A DNA stretch of 64,000 nt from Amblyornis subalaris (lineage: Eukaryota; Chordata; Aves; Passeriformes; Ptilonorhynchidae): the NCBI GenBank assembly GCA_018881555.1, contig JACAXG010000105.1, positions 310,001-374,000 on the forward strand. Reading direction: 5' to 3'. The position numbers and the translations under genes are program-made. The notes beneath the pieces were generated by a model. That model was given only the letters and a program-made list of their open reading frames with translations. It was not told the origin of the DNA and searched no databases. Position 1 is the first letter of the stretch. Each line of letters starts with the position of its first letter. Below, one piece after another: positions 1-8,984 of this stretch.

Positions 1-2676
1 CATGAGAGCAGTTCAGTCGATTATGGCATCTGGCCATTTGGGGTTCTCATGCTGCTGAGAGCTGATTCCATCATTTGTTCACGGGCATGGGTTGTTTAAG
101 AGTTTTTATAGGCTAAAGAGCTTACACTCAAATGTTATTTCATTAAAAGGGACTAAGAATTGCAGAACTGTATATTGCAGTGTATCTCTGAACAGCTTTA
201 CAGTGTTATATGGGCAAGATGGATATTTAAAGTAAGGTGCTTTACTATTACAAGAAAAATCATGACATTCTTAATATCTGCACAGTTCTAAACTGTAATT
301 TCACTTGCTCTGTAGAAGTGTCATATCCAGATGATTATGCTTCCCATGTGTTTATAGTCTAGCTTTTTACTTTGCTGACAAGCACGTAGATCTTCTGGCT
401 CTTGATAGGAAAATAATGAGGATGTGAAATAGATTTCATTCCTTCTTGTGAATTATCTATACAACAATTATTTATTAAAATCCATTTAAAGAAGATATCA
501 TTAGTAGCAGCACACATTCAGGACCCAGCTTGATTTTTAAATTCTCATGTGAGTGACATGACCAATTATTTGACAAACACATACATGTCTTCTGGTCTTC
601 ATTTTTACAAAGTTTATTTTTTATGGAGTGTATGTGCATCAGTGAAACAAAAATCCCACAGAATTCCACAAGGTTGCTTCAACAGAGGATGTCTCTAATC
701 TAACAAACTGCAGAGACAGCAATTTGATTATGTGAAAACTCCCTGCTGCATTTCGAAATTCTGATTTGAGGGATACCAGGATCTGCAGCCCAGCTTTTAT
801 GTCATCAACCGTTTTCTGTGGCTGAGAAGCTTTTCTTGGATAGTAGATGTGCATCAAACAATGAGTAGACGGCCCTGTGTGCCTTGAATAGTCAGTGATA
901 TAATAAATTTCCTGTGCAACATAGCTTTTCAGGGCCTGATTGGACCATTTTGCTGCAATAATCCTTTACACAAAACAATCTGAGAAACTACTTTTTTTTC
1001 CTTTAAGAAGTAAAGGTAGCTATTTGCCACCTAAAAACTGAAGAGCTTTTTTTTCCAGCATCCTTGAGTGTTACTGATGAAGAATTTTTTTTGCTGCTAG
1101 ATGATATTGAAGGATGCATTCATTATTCCTATAATTTTATCAGATTTATAATGGCAGAAATCAAGAACAGGATCTAATATTTATTATCCTTTCAATGCTT
1201 TCTAGTTACTTCTTACTTCTTTTTGAATTAAAGCCAATCGCAATTGAAGGGTTTAATTCATGATTTAGTCAAAGCACCAGACAGTGATATTTTCAGCACA
1301 GAAACACCTGGTTTTGAAAATTTTTAAAGTGTGCAAATAGCTTTCACTGAATAAGGGTGAGTAACAGGACATTAAAATATTTATACAGATAATGGAAAAA
1401 TGTTACAGAAAGTAAGACAAAGCTCAGAATATTTCTATTATAGTAAAGCAGTAACTTCTAGACATATACGGTTTTTTAAGATAAACTTATAATGTTTGGA
1501 TTCTCACCTTATAACTTTCTTTTTCACTTTTAAGACAGTCTCTCCGGTGTTGGTGTAATTTTATTAGCCATCATTTGGAGCATGGCAGACAGCCAGAGAA
1601 GCACTCAATACCATTTCCTGTTCACCTGACTACCCCCTTGCAAAATGAAGAGATGATATATATTAAGCTAGAAAATTAATCATCCATAGAATCTGTTTGC
1701 TCTGAATTTGCATGTTACTCTATACCTCCAAATGGTAAACAAAAATATCTTTGGGACTGCTGTGTTTTGGATGCTGTCCGTCTGTATCTTTGAAATTGGC
1801 AATCTCTCTCTCTTTTGCCTTTGCAATCATTTCATTTTTAAGACATTAACTTTCCTTCTTAAGGATAATTTACTTCAAAACAATCTTCTATTCTGAGCAA
1901 CACAATATTCTTTCTTACCTTAATTAGTAGCATTCTTAAAGTACTATTGTTTCAAAAACATTATTTATAATGCCTGTGGTTATATGTGAATGGTAGTAAT
2001 AACACTGCAAGCACTGATACATAGTGTCTTCTGGATCGTTAAAACTACAGAATGATAAATATTCATTGCTTTGGATATTTATTACAGTAACACATATGGT
2101 ACTGGCTTCAAACAAAGCTTGATTTCCAGTGAACATCAGAATTTTTGCTGGAAAGGATTTATGTCAGTGTCTTTCTGGACTAAGCTACTTACTATTTGAA
2201 GTAACCTTCTCATTTTTCTTCTAGTTTTTCTTTTTGTACTTATTAATGTTTCATATACAGCTGATAAAAGCTTCATTTTTTACACTATCACTGTTTAACT
2301 AGTAAAAGGTGTTATTCTAACAACATATTCCTGGAACATCTTTAAGTGTGCAGTCAGCTGACTGTGCTTCATCCTTGCAGAGATTTCATACTGACATGCT
2401 CTTCAGGGACAAACTGTCTTCTACAGGATTCCTGCAGGCCTTGACCAAGGCACATAATTTCTCAGTTCTCTTTCTGTAAAGTTCTCATAGTAATGCTGTT
2501 TTTTCTTAGTCTGCTGAAGGTCTTTGCGACAACATTTGCATTCACATTATTTACTGCTATCATGCTCAGTATGAGCAGGACTTGGTTTTGACTGATGCCT
2601 CAAAGGGCGATAAATGAACAAGAATAACCCTACATGAAGATAAATGTAGACAGATAGGCTAAAATTATTTAGCTGC
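1..2676. other. gene-free AT-rich stretch
   Basis: No gene, LTR or CR1 fragment is recognisable here. Open frames are all under 75 codons and show no family motif. The stretch ends at the left boundary of the ERVL provirus; the bases directly before the LTR are GCTGC. Confidence 0.6.
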
Positions 2677-2799
2677 TGTCACGGTCTGGACAAACTTAGG
2701 AGGAAGACTCAAAGAGCTTCCTCTGCAAAAGATAGGGTTCAAAACTCCCTTCCCCTCCCCTTAAGAATTTCTTGGAGGAAAGTGAAAAAAACCCCCCTG

Positions 2800-2805
2800 T
2801 TTATT
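2800..2805 (-). promoter_or_regulatory. polyadenylation signal of the ERVL 3' LTR
   Basis: The + strand reads TTTATT, which is AATAAA on the minus strand. It lies about 230 bases downstream of the TATA-like box at 3035-3040 and about 120 bases before the LTR end, a normal position within R. The same motif is kept in the truncated 5' LTR copy. Confidence 0.6.
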
Positions 2806-3534
2806 TAGCAAAACGCAGCTGCTGGGGGGGTGCACGCAGGCACCAGGGGAAGGGAAAAGAAATAAAAATAGAAATGAATAATGTTAGATAATAAACCTCT
2901 CGCGAGGAGGATAACCTGAATGAATCAAAGTCCTGAGTCCTTGGCAGGTGTGGTCTTCTGCTCTGTCTCTAGCTAGCTGCTTGAGTACGGAGTAGACCCT
3001 CTCCAGGCCCAGGGTGTAGGCCCCGAAGAGATGGTATATAGAACAGAGCCCAGTTGTCTGTTGTACAGTTCCAAAGGAAGAAGAAAAAGAAAATACAGTC
3101 CCAGGAAAAAAACTCTCTTCTTCCCTTGCCTCAAGCAGAGGAGGGAAAAACGCCAAAGCAAGTTTTAACTTCGTCCGAATATCCCTCAGCTGAGTAAAAA
3201 CCGGCAAAAGCTCACAAGAAAAAAAGAAAGGTAAAGGTAAAAAAAAGTGTCCCTTCACCTTCAACTATAGAATGCGACTGCCCAGATGTTCTCTCCTCAG
3301 AACCATAACACAGAGAGCTGATAAAGGTGAAAGAATGTAAATATCCTTCGAAGAAAACCAAAACATAGCTCCTGGCTTCTCGAGCCTGCCTAAAGACACA
3401 GAGTTAATACTTTTCCTTAAGCAGGTGATTGGGATATATAGAATCATAAAGTCACTCCAGGACATTCCAACCCTTATCCCATATCGTTGGCTTAATGCCC
3501 AAACTGACAGATATCTAACTCTACACATACACCA

Positions 3535-3579
3535 TTATACATACATATATATATACATACATATATACAGCTATATACA
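3535..3579. repeat. TA/CATA microsatellite inside the LTR
   Basis: A run of alternating TA and CATA units lies within U3 of the 3' LTR. It has no counterpart in the 5' LTR copy because that copy is truncated before this point. Confidence 0.8.
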
Positions 3580-3613
3580 AATAATGACAGTGACATTCAG
3601 CAAACAGTAGTAT

Positions 3614-4498
3614 TTACACGTAGTTCTCACCCAACATTAGATCTCCCTGTGGCACACAACCTGTTGTTCCATCTCTCTGCATCACCCACCATGTATGACC
3701 TGGTCCTTGAGCAAAGACAGCCCCACGGATGGGTTTNTCTGTACTCGAGGCAGAAGTGATCCAAACAGTCTTTCCTAACAGTCCTCTAACCTGTACTGCT
3801 GGTACCTTATCTCCATCTACTGTATGCAGAGATTCAGATTGGGCAGGGCCTGCTCAGTTGGTGGAACCTCGGGTGTTAACTAACCAGGCAGCCTTTGCTA
3901 AGTGCTGCTCCCAGTTTTTGAAAGATCCCCCACCCAGTGCCTTCAAGGTGGTTTTTAGCAATCCATTGCACCACTCCACTTTGCCTGCTGCTGGTGCATG
4001 GTAAGGGATATGATACACCCACTCAATGCCATGTTCCATAGCCCAAGTGTTTATAAGGTTGTTCTTGAAATGAGTCCCATTGTCAGACTCTGTTCCCTCG
4101 GGGGTACCCTGCCTCCAAAGGACTTGCTTTTCCAGGCCCAGGATGGTGTTCCGGGCAGTAGCATGAGGCACAGGGTAGATCTCCAACCATCCCGTGGTGG
4201 CTTCTACCATTGTGAGTACATAGCGCTTACCTTGGCGTGTTTGAGGCAATGTGATGTAATCAATCTGCCAGGCCTCCCCATACTTGTATTTGGACCACTG
4301 CCCACCATACCAGAGGGGTTTTATCCGCTTGGCCTGCTTGATCACAGCGCATGTCTCGCAATCATGGATAACCTGAGAAATACTATCCATGGTTAGATCC
4401 ACCCCTCGGTCTTGTGCCCACTTATAGGTGGCATCTCTGCCTTGATGGCCTGAGGCATCATGGGCCCATCGAGCTAGGAACAACTCTCCCTTATGTTG
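3614..4498 (-). pseudogene. pol: ERVL integrase (3' part of pol), broken
   Basis: This is the integrase end of Pol, which in a live element joins viral DNA to host DNA. An N-terminal zinc-binding pattern is visible: His of AHDASGH around 4440-4465, then CETC around 4348-4360. The core has Asp in WQIDY, Asp in ESDNG and Glu in GKVEW, so the D-D-E triad is intact. It is separated from RNase H by one in-frame TGA (4499-4501). A second in-frame TGA (3854-3856) cuts off the C-terminal part, which continues open to a TAA at 3614-3616. That terminator lies about 20 bases inside the 3' LTR, so pol overlaps the LTR. One residue in the C-terminal part is unreadable because base 3737 is N. Confidence 0.88.
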
Positions 4499-5244
4499 TC
4501 AATCTAAATCTATCTTTGACACCTCTATCCTTGCAGCCTGATAGACCTGCTCGTTGTTTCCGTGCTCCTCATTAGCCCTACTCTTAGGGACATGGGCATC
4601 TACATGGCGGATCTTCACAGGTAGCTTTTCTACCCGGGCAGCGATGTCTTTCCACTCTTCAGCAGCCCAGATTGGTTTTCCCCTACGCTGCCAATTCCAC
4701 TTTTCCAGCCAACCCCACAGAGCATTGGCTACCATCCATGAATCAGTGTAGAGGTAGAGCTTTGGCCACTTCTCTCTTTCAGCAATGTCCAAGGCTAACT
4801 GAATGGCTGTGAGTTCAGCAAGTTGGCTAGATCCACCTTCTCCCTCCTTAGCTTCTGCAACCTGTCGTGTGGGGCTCCATACGACTGCTTTCCACTTTCG
4901 CTTCATCCCTACGATGCGACAGGAACTGTCAGTGAAAAGAGTGTAGCGCGTTTCTTCTGCTGGCAGTTGGTTGTATGGTGGAGCTTCCTCAGCACGTGTC
5001 ACCTGTTCTTGCTCCTCTTCATCAGTGAGACCAAAGTTTTCACCTTCGGGCCAATTTGTGATTATTTCCAAGATCCCAGGGTGATTCAGTTTTCCAATAC
5101 AGGCACGTTGTGTGATGAGAGCAATCCACTTGCTCCATGTGGCATTGGTGGCGTGGTGGGTAGAGGGAACCTTTGCTTTGAACATCCACCCCAGCACCGG
5201 TAGTTGGGGTGCTAGGAGAAGTTGTACTTCAGTGCCTATTACCT
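4499..5244 (-). pseudogene. pol: ERVL RNase H domain of pol, broken
   Basis: The RNase H domain degrades the RNA strand during reverse transcription. The reading frame runs from the nested LTR at 5251 to a TGA at 4499-4501. The N-terminal part is the RT-RNase H connection. Acidic residues are visible in FTDSS (residue 90 counted from base 5197), LAELT (128) and YTDSW (152). The fourth expected acidic position, in the NNEQV-x-QAA motif, is Tyr (219), so the catalytic set is incomplete. Downstream integrase sequence continues in the same frame just beyond the TGA, showing that the two were once one Pol polyprotein. Confidence 0.85.
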
Positions 5245-5250
5245 CTGAGG
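5245..5250. repeat. target-site duplication, left of nested LTR
   Basis: CTGAGG here matches CTGAGG at 5620-5625. Removing the LTR plus one copy brings the two halves of pol together in frame. Confidence 0.85.
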
Positions 5251-5619
5251 TGTGGATGCTGAAAAGCTTTCAGCAGAGAAATTCTCTAGCATTTTTGCAT
5301 CCTGTGAGAAGCTGTCCTTTCTCACAGAAGCTATGTAAACAGCAGAGATGTTTTTCTAACGGGACTTCTTATCGTGCACCTGTGAGTTGTTGTGTAGTAT
5401 TGTTATGATATGTCTAGAGAAATATTTTCAATAAGGCATTGCAGCACCCAGGCCAATCATCCTGAGAGGTGGATGGCCAAAGGGCCAATGACCTTATGAC
5501 ATTCAAGCACATTAAGGTATAAAAAGGTCTTTATATTAATAAATAATGCCACATTTCACCGACTCTTGAATCGTGCTATTGTGTCGTGATTTGCCTCTGA
5601 CCCCGAGACAACAGCGATA
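5251..5619 (+). mobile_element. nested solo LTR (ERVK type) inside ERVL pol
   Basis: The 369-base insert starts TGTGGATGCTG and ends CAGCGATA. It is flanked by perfect 6-base duplications CTGAGG at 5245-5250 and 5620-5625. It interrupts Pol between the RT connection and RNase H. A TATA box (TATAAAAAGG, 5518-5527) and AATAAA (5538-5543) give its + orientation. It resembles the LTR at 20060-20428 in start sequence, in a GCATTTTTG word, in TATA/poly(A) spacing and in exact length. By that comparison the last bases GATA are a mutated GACA. A 6-base duplication is typical of ERVK-like elements. Confidence 0.88.
5518..5527 (+). promoter_or_regulatory. TATA box of nested LTR
   Basis: TATAAAAAGG lies 11 bases upstream of AATAAA (5538-5543). 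The tight spacing implies a very short R region, with the poly(A) signal in U3. Confidence 0.6.
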
Positions 5620-5625
5620 CTGAGG
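5620..5625. repeat. target-site duplication, right of nested LTR
   Basis: CTGAGG, identical to the copy at 5245-5250. Confidence 0.85.
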
Positions 5626-6721
5626 CAGCTTGGACTCCTTCATAGGCTGCCAAGATTTCCTTCTCTGTTGGAGTGTAGTCGGCTTCGGACCCTCTGTAGC
5701 TTGGGCTCCAGAATCCCAGTGGTCGTCCTCGAGTCTCACCAGGCACCTTTTGCCAAAGGCTCCAGGATGGACCATGGCTCCCGGCTGCAGAGTAGAGCAC
5801 ATTCTTCACTTCTGGTCCTGTCCTGACTGGGCCAAGGGCTACTGCACGAGCAATTTCCTGTTTGATCTGGGCAAAGGCTTGTTGCTGTTCAGGGCCCCAA
5901 TGAAAGTCGCTCTTTTTGTGGGTAACCAGGTAGAGAGGGCTTACAATCTGACTGTACTCAGGAATATGCATTCTCCAAAAGCCCATGGCGCCTAGGAAAG
6001 CTTGCGTTTCCTTCTTGTTGGTTGGCGAAGACATGGCTGTGATCTTATTGATGATCTCGGTGGGAATTTGACGTCGTCCGTCTTGCCACTTTACTCCCAG
6101 GAACTGGATCTCTCGAGCAGGTCCCTTGACTTTGCTCTTCTTGATGGCAAAACTGGCTTCCAGGAGAATCTGGATGATTTTGTCTCCTTTCTTGAACACT
6201 TCTGCTGCCGTGTTCCCCCACACAATGATGTCGTTGATGTACTGCAGATATTCTGGAGCATCAACCTTTTCCAGTGCAGTCTGGATCAGCCCATGGCAGA
6301 TGGTGGGACTGTGCTTCCACCCCTGGGGCAGTCGGTTCCAGGTGTATTGCACGCCTCTCCAGGTGAAGGCAAACTGAGGCCTGCACTCTGCTGCCAAAGG
6401 AATGGAGAAAAATGCATTGGCAATGTTGATAGTGGCATACCACTTCGCTGCCTTGGACTCCAGCTCGTACTGGAGCTCCAACATGTCTGGCACAGCAGCA
6501 CTCAACAGCGGAGTCACTTCATTCAAGGCACAATAGTCCACAGTCAATCTCCATTCTCCTTCAGATTTGTGCACAGGCCAAATGGGACTGTTGAAGGGTG
6601 AGTGGGTTTTGCTGACTACCCCTTGGCTCTCCAGCTCACGGATCATCTTGTGGATGGGAATCACAGCATCTCAAGCTGTCCAGTACTGTCAGCGATGCAC
6701 TGTGGAAGTGGCAATTGGTAC
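5626..6721 (-). pseudogene. pol: ERVL reverse transcriptase (pol), catalytically dead
   Basis: This is the polymerase part of Pol. Palm and finger motifs are readable in order, counting residues from base 6664: WPVHKSEG (30-37), WRLTVDY (38-44), the motif A block ending ANAFFSIPL (82-90), LPQGWKHSP (112-120), the YxDD-type block (142-145), FLGVKW (188-193) and the connection region with YTPTEKEILAAYEG (330-343). In motif A the catalytic Asp is Asn (codon 6425-6427). In the YxDD block the first Asp is Asn (codon 6233-6235), giving YIND. TGA codons at 6671-6673 and 6722-6724 lie upstream in the same frame. The frame then enters the nested LTR, where it ends. No activity is possible. Confidence 0.9.
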
Positions 6722-7173
6722 TCATTGTTCTTCCCCCTTTAGAAGGCCTACTGCAGATGGGTTCTCTGATAGTCCAGGCAAAGTATTCAATTGCTTAATG
6801 CCCTCTGTCTCTACAGCAGCTATCCGAAATGCCCACCTGAGTCCTTTTGCGTCTTTGAAATACCCACTTCGGAGGAAGTCTATGCCTAGAATGCATGGGG
6901 CCTCTGGGCCAGTCACAATGGGATGTCTTTCCCAGTCTCTTCAGTCAGGCTCACCTCAGCTTCCACCAGGGTCAAATCCTGTGATCCCCTTGTCATGTCA
7001 GCAATAGAGACATGTTCTGCCCCCACATATCACCTTGGGATTAGTGTGCACTGCGCACCAGTGTCAACCAAAGCCTCATATTTTTGTGGTTCTGATGTGC
7101 CAGGCCAATGAATCCATACAGTCCAAAAAAAACGGTTATCCCTAGCCTCTACCTGGCTAGAGGCAGGGCCCAT
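6722..7173 (-). pseudogene. pro: ERVL aspartic protease (pro), broken
   Basis: This is the retroviral protease that would cut Gag-Pol. The active-site DTGA begins with DTG at 7063-7065 to 7057-7059. The later ILGIDFL block (around 6890) is the usual second landmark near the protease end. The N-terminal part is in the gag frame, starting with an ATG (7171-7173) directly after the gag amber codon. A TGA at 7030-7032 stops it, and the C-terminal part (6916-6725) is in the pol frame. A frame change therefore lies between 7030 and 6916; whether it is a remnant of a programmed site or an indel cannot be told from one copy. Confidence 0.78.
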
Positions 7174-7902
7174 CTAGTCCTTGTTAGAAGCTACTTCCTT
7201 TCTGGTGGAACTTCCTTTTTGAGTCTTGCTGTCCTTTAATTCACGCACTCGTCGCGCCAGAGCAGCGGTAGGTCATCCATGCCACCTCCTCATGTTTTGT
7301 CCACAATCACACAAGAAGAACCACAGCTCACCTTGTGAGGTGTATGCTTTCTCTCTAGGTGGGAAATGTCTGCGTCTGGTAAAAGAACCTCTGGTCTGTA
7401 CCGCTGAGATTTGGAAAAGATCCTCTTTAATCTCCTCCTTGAGTTCCTTGAAATTACCCTCTATTTTATCCTCCATTTTCTTGTGATTCCCCTCCATCTT
7501 ATCTTCCACTTTATTGTGATTCTCCTTGAGTTCCTTAAGATTACCCTCTAGCTTATCTTCCACTTTCTTGTAATTCTCCTCCATCTTATCTTCCACTTTC
7601 TGCAAATGTGTTTCCACAGCTGAAATTCTTGCATGTGTTGGGCCATGCACGGCATCTTCATATGCTCGGAGCCTCTTCGACATATAATGTACGGTCCCAT
7701 CCAGCTCCATTGCTGCTAAAGCAGAAGAGTATTCTTGTGGCCCAAGCTGTACGAGTCTTAGCCACATCACTGGTGTAACTCTTATCAAGTCTGGGTTCCT
7801 ATTTGCATTTATTGGATCACGTGTGAAGATAATCTCTACTGTCGCCAGTTCTCTCAAGCGTTGAATTGCTTGTTCTGTGGTCTTCCATGGGGTTTGCTGC
7901 AA
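7174..7902 (-). pseudogene. gag: ERVL Gag, C-terminal part with coiled coil
   Basis: Begins within the capsid region (PWKTTEQAIQRLRELA, LGPQEYSSALA), in the style of class III Gag. Residues 91-160 are a charged helix built from KVEDK-type units, a likely coiled coil. They include two 29-residue copies encoded by two 87-base repeats (7426-7599). The tail has a basic patch (TRRRH) and a Cys-containing segment (LCDCG); I see no CCHC zinc knuckle. A TGA at 7273-7275 interrupts it, after which the same frame continues to a TAG at 7174-7176. Protease starts in the same frame immediately beyond. The N-terminal parts of Gag lie upstream and are separated from this part by frame changes. Confidence 0.78.
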
Positions 7903-8355
7903 ATAGAGATCATCTTCGCACCGTATCTTTCACTCACACTTATCAAGAGCCATATTCAGAGACTGAGAGGGTCAGGCGGCACTACCATCTCTTGGTCGAT
8001 AGCCACATCACTTGACAGGGATCCCAAATGCCTCGCTGCAGTGCCATCCAAAATTGTAGTATTGCCTGCAGCGTCCTAAATACGGACTAACCAACTTAAT
8101 ATAGATTCATCAGGCCGTCGGGTGTAATCCTTTCTTAGGCCACGAAGGTCCTTTAGGGACATGGACTCAATAACGATTTCTGGTTCTGAGCCAGTTGCTG
8201 GTTTTGAGGCCAAGGCCCCAATTATCATCCTTCACTGGGTGATCAGTTTTGGTTTTGTGCTTTCTTCTCATAATAGGAGCAACTGTCATTGGCTTAGGCC
8301 CTGCATCTGGTTTGGCTACAGCCTGAGTAACTGGGGTGTCTGCTGATTTATCTGC
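7903..8355 (-). pseudogene. gag: ERVL Gag, central (capsid N-terminal) part, frame-broken
   Basis: From 8355 the frame of the N-terminal ORF stays open past an amber codon to a TGA at 8167-8169. It encodes a Lys/Pro-rich linker. Capsid-like sequence (SLKDLRGLRKDY, DAAGNTT) is then found in another frame from about 8215 to 7956. That frame carries a TAG at 8076-8078 and a TGA at 7956-7958. The frame returns to the original by 7902. Two opposite frame changes, near 8215 and between 7956 and 7902, therefore bracket this part. Confidence 0.65.
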
Positions 8356-8931
8356 CTACCCCTCTGCCTTTATTTCCATATCTGGGTCAGGTGTCTCATC
8401 AGCCCCTTTGGACATCTCAGGTGTGATTTTAGAGGAGTAAAACATATAGAGTAAACCCACAAAATTAAGCACCATGAAAACCAGGAAAGCAGTTTCTTTA
8501 ACATTCAGAGGAAACTGAACATTCTCAAAAGGTGATGTATCAAATTCAAAGGGGAAGAAGGAGGGGAAAGGCTGGGAAAACCCATCTCCTCCTACAAATT
8601 TGGTGTAATTACTGTAAGACCCCCTGAACAGGCAACTGAGACAAAAACATGTAATCAACAAACCATACACATCTTGAATAACTCCCAGTACCTCTACGAA
8701 CTTTTTATAAATCAGTATCACTGAGCAAAGAAGCATAGCAATCTTGGTTGCTATCTCTGTTTTGATAAAGATAAATACCAAGAACAAAACTGGAGCTATC
8801 TGTGGGTAGGCAAACAGGCCTGAAGACCAGAAAAGCATTAGTGCCTTAAGCAGATCTAGAGAACAGAGAGACATCAATACCTTAAACCACACAGTAACTA
8901 CTTTACCCCAATACACAGTAATTAAAACCAA
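8356..8931 (-). CDS. gag: Gag N-terminal ORF with several predicted membrane segments
   Basis: The 191-codon frame is just downstream of the primer site and ends in TAG (8356-8358). It reads in the same frame into the Gag linker, so it is most simply the Gag N-terminus rather than a separate gene. It is strikingly hydrophobic, with segments around residues 1-33, 36-56, 62-76, 78-103 and 147-170. A Phe/Pro-rich stretch sits near 113-140 and an acidic tail at the end. There is one NYT glycosylation-type site around residue 107. Retroviral matrix domains are normally soluble and myristoylated or basic; I do not recognise this one. The first codon is ATG. The ORF is intact apart from the amber end, but function is unknown. 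Confidence 0.6.
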   Translation of the reverse strand: MVLITVYWGKVVTVWFKVLMSLCSLDLLKALMLFWSSGLFAYPQIAPVLFLVFIFIKTEIATKIAMLLCSVILIYKKFVEVLGVIQDVYGLLITCFCLSCLFRGSYSNYTKFVGGDGFSQPFPSFFPFEFDTSPFENVQFPLNVKETAFLVFMVLNFVGLLYMFYSSKITPEMSKGADETPDPDMEIKAEG

Positions 8932-8958
8932 ATTGTAATCAGCACAGCTTTTTTCACT

Positions 8959-8976
8959 TTCCCAGCCAACGCACCA
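8959..8976 (-). promoter_or_regulatory. primer binding site, tRNA-Gly(UCC)-like
   Basis: In element sense the 18 bases start TGGTGCGTTGGC. They match the complement of the 3' end of vertebrate tRNA-Gly(UCC), as I recall that tRNA, at 17 of 18 positions. The site follows the LTR end (8985) after an 8-base spacer, longer than the usual 0-3 bases. It fixes the direction of the provirus and the position of the 5' LTR. Confidence 0.72.
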
Positions 8977-8984
8977 AATACGTT

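Larger units (their letters stand above)
2677..3636 (-). repeat. 3' LTR of the ERVL provirus (about 960 bp)
   Basis: On the + strand it starts TGTCACGG and ends CCAACA, giving the expected TG...CA ends. The left end is fixed by comparison with the second copy at 8985. The right end is inferred from the TG/CA rule and from a short purine-rich run just upstream in element sense (AGGGAGATCTAA). On the minus strand a TATATA-type box lies at 3035-3040 and an AATAAA at 2800-2805, in the order expected for U3-R-U5. The right boundary is the less certain one. Confidence 0.75.

Noticed and set aside
2884..3264. 126-codon minus-strand frame inside the 3' LTR
   Set aside because: It lies across the U3/R region, lacks any motif, and LTR regulatory elements explain the sequence.
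3998..6601. Several long + strand open frames opposite pol (up to 199 codons)
   Set aside because: They are antisense shadows of the minus-strand pol gene. Motifs are on the minus strand only.
7174..8931. Host gene or separate viral accessory gene upstream of gag
   Set aside because: The N-terminal ORF shares frame with the Gag linker beyond its amber stop, so a broken Gag is simpler; capture from a host is kept only as a possibility in the findings.
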